DNA of 42,261 nt from Peptoniphilus_A olsenii (lineage in GTDB: Bacteria > Bacillota > Clostridia > Tissierellales > Peptoniphilaceae), in assembly GCF_040545475.1 (NCBI RefSeq), contig NZ_JBEPMA010000015.1, positions 1 to 42,261 of the forward strand, in the 5' to 3' direction. The notes beneath the pieces were generated by a model. That model had not been told where the DNA came from. It did not search any database and saw only the letters and a program-made list of their open reading frames with translations. Numbering within the stretch: position 1 is the first letter of the stretch; each line of letters starts with the position of its first letter. Shown here piece after piece: positions 36,191-42,261 of this stretch. The position numbers and the translations under genes were made by a program.

Positions 36191-36422
36191 AAAAAAAGTC
36201 TCTTTTCTTAAACAAGAAAAGAGACGAAAGTTCCGCGGTACCACTCAATTTAGGATAATCCTCACTCAAAAGTTTAACGATAACTCTACGGGCATTGCTA
36301 AATTACTTCACAATACCATCTCCATGGTCCTACTGCATTTCTCCTTCTAACTTCTGACTCACACTCTACTCAGATCGCTTTAGTTATTATAGAGAAGCAA
36401 CCACTTCATCGAATTTAAATTT
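36191..36422 (-). promoter_or_regulatory. T-box leader of argGH
   Basis: The T-box core TGAGTGGTACCGCGG lies at 36233-36247 on the minus strand. A 12-bp terminator stem (36198-36209 with 36214-36225) with seven T follows. Upstream is AGTA and a long stem-I-like region. In the place expected for the specifier the minus strand reads CCCGTAGAGTT (36283-36292), with two arginine codons in a row, CGT and AGA. So arginine is the likely amino acid, but I could not fold stem I well enough to choose the codon. Confidence 0.85.
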
Positions 36423-36428
36423 TGATAA

Positions 36429-36457
36429 ATTATAACGAGAATTTTTAAACATGTCAA
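36429..36457 (-). promoter_or_regulatory. Perfect consensus promoter of the argGH T-box transcript
   Basis: TTGACA (36452-36457), a 17-base spacer and TATAAT (36429-36434): all twelve bases match the consensus. It diverges from the AAA+ ATPase gene promoter. Confidence 0.92.
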
Positions 36458-36473
36458 GTATTAAAACGAAATT

Positions 36474-36503
36474 TTGTATTTTAAATTTATTTTATGATAA
36501 AAT
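36474..36503 (+). promoter_or_regulatory. Candidate promoter of the AAA+/VWA operon
   Basis: TTGTAT (36474-36479), an 18-base spacer and TAAAAT (36498-36503) lie 75 bases before the ATG at 36578. It is back to back with the argGH promoter, 17 bases apart. Confidence 0.6.
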
Positions 36504-36577
36504 TAATACCTTGAAAACTTTAATTAAATCAATCTCTTAAAGATATAAACATTATAAAAATAAAATTGGAGGTATAA

Positions 36578-37489
36578 ATGAAGGATTTTTTAATAAAACA
36601 AGGTGTATCAGAAAAACTTTTAAATGAAGTTGATAAATTCACTAAATTTTATAACCTAGATAAAGAATATGAATATAGAATTCCTAAAATTAAATATAGA
36701 TATTATGGCAGAGAAACTTGGGAAAAAGCTATAGCTGCTATATTATCGGGCAATCACATACTTCTATCAGGACCAAAAGCCACAGGCAAAAATGTCCTTG
36801 CCGAGAACCTAGCATATTTATTTAAAAGACCTCTTTGGACAATTTCTTTAAATATTTCATCTGATCCAGCAACATTAATAGGCACAGATACCTTTAAAAA
36901 TAACGAAGTTGTACTCAAAAAAGGTCCAGTATATGAAGCTGGCCTTGCAGGTGGGTTTGCAATTTTTGATGAAATAAATATGGCAAAAAATGAGGCTCTT
37001 TCTGTAGTTCACTCTGCTCTTGACTATAGACGTGTGATAGATATTTCTGGTTATGACAGGCTAAATCTAAACGAGGCCACAAGATTCATCGCCACAATGA
37101 ACCACGGATATATTGGCACTCGTGACTTAAATGAAGCTCTCGTTTCAAGATTTCTCGTGATAGATATGCCAACCATTAAAGACAATGATTTGAAAAAATT
37201 GATTCTTGAAAATACAAATTTAAAAGAAGACTATGTCGATATTTTTGTAAAACTCTTTTTGGATTTACAAGACAAGTCATTAAACTCTGAAATATCTTCT
37301 AAATCAATTGACCTTAGAGGAATGCTATCTTCAATTGATTTAATGGAGAAAGGTTTATCTATTAAAAGTTCGCTAGAACTAGGTATAGTGGACAAAACAT
37401 TTGATGCATACGAAAAAGAAATTGTCTCTGATGTAATAGATACACTCTTTACTTCAAGATTAAGTTCGGGTGATTTATTTGTCAGATAA
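36578..37489 (+). CDS. MoxR/CbbQ-NorQ-like AAA+ ATPase
   Basis: A 303-residue AAA+ ATPase of the MoxR/CbbQ/NorQ/GvpN kind. Walker A is GPKATGKN (about 65-72), Walker B FAIFDE (127-132), sensor-1 Asn is in IATMNHG (about 175), and the arginine-finger region ALVSRF follows at about 188-192. Such ATPases work with a VWA-domain partner as chaperones that activate or insert metal into target enzymes, as in NorQ/NorD, CbbQ/CbbO and CobS/CobT. The partner gene follows here and overlaps by 20 bases. The ATG has TTGGAGG upstream. The target is not known; the gene after the pair encodes a LarA-family nickel-pincer enzyme, which makes that enzyme the first candidate. Confidence 0.88.
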   Translation: MKDFLIKQGVSEKLLNEVDKFTKFYNLDKEYEYRIPKIKYRYYGRETWEKAIAAILSGNHILLSGPKATGKNVLAENLAYLFKRPLWTISLNISSDPATLIGTDTFKNNEVVLKKGPVYEAGLAGGFAIFDEINMAKNEALSVVHSALDYRRVIDISGYDRLNLNEATRFIATMNHGYIGTRDLNEALVSRFLVIDMPTIKDNDLKKLILENTNLKEDYVDIFVKLFLDLQDKSLNSEISSKSIDLRGMLSSIDLMEKGLSIKSSLELGIVDKTFDAYEKEIVSDVIDTLFTSRLSSGDLFVR

Positions 37490-39188
37490 AAATAGGCTAA
37501 ACAACATATTTTGGACTATTTCAAAAAATTATGAGATAGATATTACTAAATTTGAGTTTAGCCCAAAAGACTTTTATGAAGCAGCTATACTAGGTTTTGC
37601 TTCACAATTCTATGATTTAGAACTAATAAATAATTTCATAAAAAAATTTTTTTCTAGATTAAATAATAAAAAAGAACTGATTAAAATTGCAAAGCTCACA
37701 ATAGAAAATGTATATTACGAAAAAATTATTGAAGATAGACCTGGAGTTTTGGATTTTAGAAAAATACACCAAAATAAGGAAATTTCTAAAACAAATCGCA
37801 GAAATTTAATCTTATCTGATGAATTAAAAATTGGTTTTATAAGACAAAAACATGGACAATACCCCAAAATACAAGCTACACTTGAAAAAATGCTTCAAGA
37901 AATACTTGAATTTCACTCTGACAATACATTAGATTATATTGATTTTATTGCCCATATGGCAAAAAAATATTTTCATATAAATAAAAAAATAGACTTGAAT
38001 TTCAAAACAGAATACGAAGAATTTAAAGAACAAAATAAAAAGAATAAAAAAGTAAAAAAACAAAATAAATCGAAATTTATCGATGCACAATTCCTCGAAA
38101 AATACAGTATAGAATCAGCAGAATTCACTTTTTATTTAGATGGAAATGAAGATATTAGAGTAAAAGAAGATGCTTTTGCAGAAAAACCTGTATCAGAAGA
38201 AAATTTGTACAAAAAAGTGACAAAAAAATATGGGTCAGAAAATATTCCCAGATATATTTCAGACAAGATTGCCAATGAAATATCCACGGGCATTCACCAA
38301 GACATTAAACTATTTTTCCCAAGTGGAAAATTTAAGACAGATAATTCTTTTGATGAAGCTAAATTGCAAGATAATTATAATGATAATTTAACTTTTTACA
38401 ATGAAAACTCACTTTTATACAAAAGAGCAACCCGGGAGCTCACTTCAGTGATAAAAAATTCTCTCTTAAAGGATAGCACTACAGAAATCACAAAATCTAC
38501 CTCTGGAGATGTTATCCCCAAAGAAATTTGGCGAATGAAAAAATTAAATGACGGTAATATTTTTAAACGCATAAAGAGAAATGATTCCCCCGACATCTTT
38601 GTAGATATACTACTCGACTCTTCTGCCTCACAACATGAACGAAAAGAAATAATAGCTACAGAAACATTTATAATTGCAGAAGCACTAACAAATTTGAATA
38701 TTAAAACTAGGATATATTCTTTTAACAACTACTATAATTATTTAGTTCTAAAAAAATTTAGAGATTATGGTGACCCTAAATACAAAAATAAAGAAATATT
38801 TAAATTTTCACCTAGTGGTTCAAATAGAGATGGACTCGCCATTAAATTTATGAGGCATCTCTTAAAAAAAGAGCTAGATGCACGCAGATTTTTAATTGTA
38901 TTATCAGATGGATTTCCCTTTGATGAAATAAATGTTGGATTGATCGGAAAATCAACTATTCCAGGAAATGACTACAAAGATGATGATGCAATAATTGACA
39001 GTGCAAAAGAAATAATGCTAATGAAGCTAAGGAATATAAATACTTTTGGAGTTTTTACAGGAGAAGAAAAAGAAATATCTACTATCAAAAAAATTTACGG
39101 CAACGACTTTGCTTATATAGATAATATATCAAGGTTTCACAAAACTATAGGCACATTTCTCAAAATTTTTGCAAACAAAATTGAATAG
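37470..39188 (+). CDS. VWA-domain protein, partner of the AAA+ ATPase
   Basis: A 572-residue protein. The N-terminal half is helical and charged with no clear domain, including a Lys-rich stretch (about 185-205). The C-terminal third is a von Willebrand A domain: MIDAS DSSAS (about 383-387), a second loop SPSGSNRDG (about 447-455) and the LSDGFP third loop (about 479-484). This resembles NorD/CbbO/CobT partner proteins, which couple AAA+ rings to targets through the MIDAS metal. GTG at 37470 is the long start; TTG at 37479 also has GGGTGA before it. The 20-base overlap with the ATPase gene implies coupling. Not a signal-peptide protein, so it acts in the cytosol. Confidence 0.85.
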   Translation: MIYLSDKNRLNNIFWTISKNYEIDITKFEFSPKDFYEAAILGFASQFYDLELINNFIKKFFSRLNNKKELIKIAKLTIENVYYEKIIEDRPGVLDFRKIHQNKEISKTNRRNLILSDELKIGFIRQKHGQYPKIQATLEKMLQEILEFHSDNTLDYIDFIAHMAKKYFHINKKIDLNFKTEYEEFKEQNKKNKKVKKQNKSKFIDAQFLEKYSIESAEFTFYLDGNEDIRVKEDAFAEKPVSEENLYKKVTKKYGSENIPRYISDKIANEISTGIHQDIKLFFPSGKFKTDNSFDEAKLQDNYNDNLTFYNENSLLYKRATRELTSVIKNSLLKDSTTEITKSTSGDVIPKEIWRMKKLNDGNIFKRIKRNDSPDIFVDILLDSSASQHERKEIIATETFIIAEALTNLNIKTRIYSFNNYYNYLVLKKFRDYGDPKYKNKEIFKFSPSGSNRDGLAIKFMRHLLKKELDARRFLIVLSDGFPFDEINVGLIGKSTIPGNDYKDDDAIIDSAKEIMLMKLRNINTFGVFTGEEKEISTIKKIYGNDFAYIDNISRFHKTIGTFLKIFANKIE

Positions 39189-39256
39189 TTGTGGAAATTT
39201 TCTTGTATTTAATCTGAAAAATTTATCATCTATTCTTATATGTTTATCAAACTAAC

Positions 39257-39285
39257 TTGTAAAAGGTGATATGTTAAGTTAAAAT
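39257..39285 (+). promoter_or_regulatory. Candidate promoter of the larA-like gene
   Basis: TTGTAA (39257-39262), a 17-base spacer and TAAAAT (39280-39285) lie 43 bases before the ATG at 39328. No terminator is visible between the VWA gene and this point, so read-through from the pair is also possible. Confidence 0.6.
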
Positions 39286-39327
39286 AAAAATACGATAATA
39301 TTGTTAATCTGAAAATAAGGAGAAATT

Positions 39328-40599
39328 ATGAAAGTATATCTACCCTACGGAAAAGAAAAAATAGAACTCGATTCAGATAATGCAACTGTTTTGGAGAGTA
39401 AAGCAAAAACTTATACTGTAGAATCTTCACAAGAAGATATCGTAAGAAAGGCACTTAATAACCCTATTGGAAGCCCAAAAGTATCTGAACTAGCTAAAGA
39501 TAAAAATAAAATTACTATAATAACATCAGACCATACAAGACCAGTGCCAAGCAAGATAACTCCGCCAATATTTTTGGAAGAAATCAGAAAAGGAAATCCA
39601 AATGCTGATATCACTATTTTAATTGCAACAGGTTTTCACCGTGAAACAACAAGAGAAGAAATGATTGACAAGTTTGGTGAAGAAATTGTTAATAACGAAA
39701 AAATAATAGTGCATAAATCTGGAGTAGATGAAGATATGGTAGAGCTTGGCAAGCTTCCTTCTGGAGGTACACTTCTTTTAAATAAGCATGCTATAAACTG
39801 TGACCTATTAGTATCTGAAGGTTTTATTGAACCTCATTTTTTTGCGGGATTTTCAGGTGGACGTAAATCTGTACTCCCTGGTGTAGCAAGCCAAAAGACA
39901 GTTTTTGCCAATCACTGCTCTAAATTTATTGCAAGTGAACATTCTAGAACTGGACTCCTCGATAAAAATCCTATTCACAAAGATATGAAATATGCTGCAG
40001 AAAAGGCTAATTTGAAATTTATTTTAAATGTAGTTATTGATGCCGACAAAAAAGTGATAAATGCTTTTGCAGGAGATAGTGTTAAGGCACACGAAAAGGG
40101 TTGTGAATTTGTAAAAGATATTTCGTCTATAGATGGAATAGGAGCTGATATTGTGATAACTACAAATGGAGGCTACCCACTTGATCAAAACATTTATCAA
40201 TCAGTAAAAAGTATGACAGCCGCTGAAGCTTGTGCTGCACCTGACGGAATAATAATCGAAGTGTCTAGATGTAATGACGGCCATGGCGGTGAAAGTTTCT
40301 ATGAAACGTTTAAAAATGCCGAAAGTCCAAAAGAAGTTGAAGACAAAATCTTACAAATTCCAATGTCCGAAACATTAGCAGACCAATGGGAATCTCAAAT
40401 TTTAGCAAGAATCTTGGTGCGTCACAAAGTGTTTTTTGTTGCTGATGAAGAAAATAAAGATATATTAAAAGATATGCATATTGAATATTCACCAAGTATA
40501 CATCAGGCTATAGAAAAAGCAATTTCAATAAAAGGAAAAGATGCTAAAATTGCAATTATCCCAGATGGAGTAAGTGTTATTGTAAATAAGAAAAATTAA
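39328..40599 (+). CDS. larA: LarA-family nickel-pincer-dependent racemase/epimerase
   Basis: A 423-residue protein of the LarA family. Lactobacillus plantarum LarA racemises D- and L-lactate using a nickel-pincer nucleotide (NPN) bound to a lysine. The known active-site residues line up with a constant offset of four: Asp68, Arg71, His104, His170, Lys180 (in SGGRKSVLPG) and His196, against D72, R75, H108, H174, K184 and H200 in the model enzyme. So this is a cofactor-binding family member. Lactate as substrate is not assured, since LarA homologues act on several 2-hydroxy acids. The larB, larC and larE cofactor genes are not in the window. It has its own promoter and an AAGGAGA site 5 bases before the ATG, and follows the AAA+/VWA pair by 139 bases. 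Confidence 0.88.
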   Translation: MKVYLPYGKEKIELDSDNATVLESKAKTYTVESSQEDIVRKALNNPIGSPKVSELAKDKNKITIITSDHTRPVPSKITPPIFLEEIRKGNPNADITILIATGFHRETTREEMIDKFGEEIVNNEKIIVHKSGVDEDMVELGKLPSGGTLLLNKHAINCDLLVSEGFIEPHFFAGFSGGRKSVLPGVASQKTVFANHCSKFIASEHSRTGLLDKNPIHKDMKYAAEKANLKFILNVVIDADKKVINAFAGDSVKAHEKGCEFVKDISSIDGIGADIVITTNGGYPLDQNIYQSVKSMTAAEACAAPDGIIIEVSRCNDGHGGESFYETFKNAESPKEVEDKILQIPMSETLADQWESQILARILVRHKVFFVADEENKDILKDMHIEYSPSIHQAIEKAISIKGKDAKIAIIPDGVSVIVNKKN

Positions 40600-40622
40600 T
40601 ATTTTATGTAATTCTAATAAGA

Positions 40623-40668
40623 AATTCGGGAAATTATCTACCTATATTGTAGATACTCCCGAATTTTT
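40623..40668 (+). terminator. Terminator of the larA-like gene
   Basis: Outer stem AATTCGGGA / TCCCGAATT (40623-40631 with 40657-40665) encloses a second stem ATCTAC / GTAGAT, followed by T on the plus strand. The stretch to the Bcp stop (40669-40788) is AT-rich with a weak TTTATAATT/AATTATAAA hairpin and nothing else I can support. Confidence 0.85.
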
Positions 40669-40788
40669 AAAGCTAAATTTTATTTAAATTATATATAATA
40701 AACGAAAATTCATTTTATAATTCATACTATGAAATTATAAATCTAATTTTAATAATTTTTAGTAAATTTACTAATAATTATTAAATAT

Positions 40789-41241
40789 TTATATTTCCTT
40801 TAGCATGTCATTTGGATTCTCACTAGCTTTAACTTTATTGAAGGCTTTTTCTATATTGCCTTTTTCATCAATTAAATAAGTTGAGCGTTCTATGCCAAAT
40901 CCAGTCTTGCCAAAAATCTTTTTTTCCTTCCATACATCATAAGCTTTTACAACTTCTAAATCTGGATCAGATAGAAGAATGAAAGGCAAATCGTGTTTCT
41001 CTTTAAACTTTTTGTGTGACTCTACACTATCTTTATTTATTCCAATAACAACAGCATCCTTTTCTTCAATTTGAGGATATAAATCTCTAAAACCACAAGC
41101 TTGTTTAGTACAACCAGGGGTGTTATCTTTAGGATAAAAATAAAGAATCACTTTTTTCCCTTTAAATTCATCTAGAGTTCGAACTTCACCATTGTCATCT
41201 TTTAAACTGAAATTTGGTGCTTTTGTTCCTATTTCTAACAT
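40789..41241 (-). CDS. bcp: Thioredoxin-dependent thiol peroxidase (Bcp/PrxQ)
   Basis: Reduces hydrogen peroxide and organic peroxides. The protein is 150 residues, the size of the BCP branch of peroxiredoxins. The peroxidatic Cys44 lies in YPKDNTPGCTKQACG with the resolving Cys49 five residues later, the atypical 2-Cys arrangement, and the ERSTYLIDEKG segment carries the conserved Arg. The ATG has GAGGTG upstream. It stands alone; the promoter was not resolved. A plain antioxidant gene fits an anaerobe exposed to air. Confidence 0.95.
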   Translation of the reverse strand: MLEIGTKAPNFSLKDDNGEVRTLDEFKGKKVILYFYPKDNTPGCTKQACGFRDLYPQIEEKDAVVIGINKDSVESHKKFKEKHDLPFILLSDPDLEVVKAYDVWKEKKIFGKTGFGIERSTYLIDEKGNIEKAFNKVKASENPNDMLKEI

Positions 41242-41439
41242 TTAAATATTCACCTCGTAATTTGAATAAAAATAAATCTAAGAATCTAAATATGATAGTT
41301 TTTGAAATCTACTTCATACTTTAACTACTTTTTATACATTACCCCATTTTGAATTTAATATTGACTTTTAATAATTATATTGAAGCTATATTTCTCTATA
41401 TTTTATAAAATAGATAAAAACTTCTATTTATTTTTACAG

Positions 41440-41570
41440 AGCGACTACTATAGAGACAGATTCCTCACTATTCGAGTACACGGCGATTACAGAAAAATCT
41501 CACGAATTTTCTTTCGCTCGGAATGACAGTTGTGGGGGTTGTTGCTCTTCCCAACTGTCATCTCGACTAA
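41440..41570 (+). repeat. Intergenic repeat element with inverted arms (copy 1)
   Basis: It starts with a CTACTATAGAGACAGATTCC block and ends with CGCTCGGAATGACAGTTGTGG, then carries ATGACAGTTG / CAACTGTCAT arms (41523-41532 with 41552-41561). The same blocks recur in the two direct copies further on (41950 and 42111), so this is a dispersed intergenic repeat family. It codes for nothing visible. Confidence 0.75.
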
Positions 41571-41624
41571 AAAGCGGCAGCGAAAGCATAAAGAATCTTG
41601 CTTGTAGTGGAGAGAATATTTCCC

Positions 41625-41695
41625 CTCCCATGTCATCCTGAGCGAAAGAAATCTGTCAAGATTTCTGAAGTCGAAGGATCTGCATGTGAGGGAGA
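41625..41695 (+). repeat. Hairpin repeat of the GTCATCCTGAGCG type
   Basis: It contains GTCATCCTGAGCG and CGAAGGATCT with nested arms: ATCCT / AGGAT (41635-41639 with 41675-41679) and AGAAATCT / AGATTTCT (41647-41654 with 41659-41666) around a 4-base loop. I recall this kind of palindromic intergenic element from many bacterial genomes. Role unknown. Confidence 0.65.
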
Positions 41696-41752
41696 GTATT
41701 TGTAAGGTTTAAATAAAAAAGTATTCAAGCACCTAAACCACGAACAATTATA

Positions 41753-41818
41753 GCAAAAAGTCGAAAATGATTTTTAACTGTTCGAGTGTAAGCGAGTTTT
41801 AAAAATCCGACTTTTTGC
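41753..41818. repeat. Long inverted repeat (hairpin)
   Basis: An 11-bp perfect stem GCAAAAAGTCG / CGACTTTTTGC (41753-41763 with 41808-41818) continues inward as GATTTTTAACT / AGTTTTAAAAATC with a 2-base bulge. It could act as a terminator or be a mobile repeat. The bases around it from 41242 to 41439 and 41696 to 41949 hold no gene I believe in. Confidence 0.6.
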
Positions 41819-41949
41819 GAGTAAAAAGAAAAATTAAAGTGGTTAAAACTTTGGCTAAAAAAGGCGTGGGGGTTTGGTTGCTCGAAGGAAGAATAGAAGA
41901 TTGTGGTATAGAAAATATTTTAAAAAAGGTTTTTTTATTATTCATACAG

Positions 41950-42089
41950 AACTACCCCTATACAGGCAGATTCCTCGACTACAAACCCTTCGGGTTTTCC
42001 GCTCGGAATGACAGTTGTGGGGGGTTGTCTTGTATATGCATTTCATTTCTTAATAGCTTTTCTTTTTATTTTTCAAAAAAATCTTATAT
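41950..42089 (+). repeat. Direct repeat, first copy of a 172-base period
   Basis: The block CTACCCCTATACAGGCAGATTCC to the AT-rich end near 42089 is followed by a second copy 172 bases later. The part from CGCTCGGAATGACAGTTGTGG onward (41998-42089) is base-for-base the same as 42170-42261. Confidence 0.85.
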
Positions 42090-42110
42090 TTGTTTTTACA
42101 AAACTACCCC

Positions 42111-42261
42111 TCTATAGGCAGATTCCCCACTCTTCGTGTACATGACGACTTTCTAAACCCTTCGGCTTTTCCGCTCGGAATGACAGTTGTGGGGGGTTGT
42201 CTTGTATATGCATTTCATTTCTTAATAGCTTTTCTTTTTATTTTTCAAAAAAATCTTATAT
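42111..42261 (+). repeat. Direct repeat, second copy, cut by the window end
   Basis: Second copy of the same unit; it starts with CTACCCCTCTATAGGCAGATTCC and has a longer middle part than the first copy. The last 92 bases are identical to the first copy, and the window stops inside it, so a third copy may follow. Confidence 0.85.

Noticed and set aside
36176..36244. N-terminal extension of argG to 36244
   Set aside because: The extra codons come from the T-box core and its terminator; the ribosome site is just before the ATG at 36175.
41815..42117. A 100-codon plus-strand frame
   Set aside because: No ribosome site, it crosses the hairpin and direct-repeat elements and has no family resemblance.
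41440..42261. CRISPR array
   Set aside because: The repeat units are long, of unequal length and too few, with no short regularly spaced direct repeats.

Overview
The window is AT-rich chromosomal DNA from a low-GC Gram-positive. It has Firmicutes-type signals: strong AGGAGG ribosome sites, TTGACA-17-TATAAT promoters, two T-boxes and a yybP-ykoY (Mn2+) riboswitch. The mix of an SLH-domain surface protein, an LDCC-motif peptide, a LarA homologue and glycolytic, RNA polymerase and amino-acid genes suggests an anaerobic coccus of the Tissierellia/Peptoniphilaceae kind. That placement is an inference made without a database search.

Layout: 1-95 is GC-richer DNA that looks like the 5' end of a group IIC intron on the minus strand, inserted just after the rpoC terminator. 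136-7489 holds rpoC and rpoB (minus strand) with their own promoter and no ribosomal-protein genes beside them. 7771-9759 holds a DsrE-like protein and the lipid II flippase MurJ; a 47-residue LDCC peptide gene runs the other way at 9914. 10130-14843 is a response regulator / histidine kinase / ABC ATPase / FtsX-type permease operon. 15056-20732 is a tightly overlapping glycolytic operon pgk-tpiA-gpmI-eno, followed by a SixA-like phosphatase and a frameshifted FMN-binding lipoprotein gene. 20856-23910 is an SLH surface protein gene with gltX. 24074-25863 is a purine permease gene followed by a frameshifted membrane-protein gene.

26093-26881 (plus strand) is an unrecognised secreted protein plus a small membrane protein, with a consensus promoter and a perfect 18-bp terminator stem. 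27000-29702 is a P-type cation ATPase behind an Mn2+ riboswitch. 29971-31263 is serS with a T-box. 31703-33445 is panB plus a DUF2520/PanG-like reductase that appears to start at ATT. 33546-36175 is argGH behind a T-box. 36578-40599 (plus strand) is an AAA+ ATPase / VWA protein pair followed by a LarA-family nickel-pincer enzyme. 40789-41241 is a Bcp peroxiredoxin. The last kilobase has no gene I believe and is made of hairpin-forming and direct repeats.

Working together: the central operon carries glycolysis from 1,3-bisphosphoglycerate (plus triose isomerisation) to phosphoenolpyruvate. serS and argGH are switched by uncharged tRNA and the P-type ATPase by Mn2+. The AAA+/VWA/LarA neighbourhood is the best candidate for an uncharacterised system: a metallo-enzyme-activation type chaperone pair next to an enzyme with an unusual nickel cofactor. 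Two genes carry simple frameshifts, which may be real decay or assembly error.
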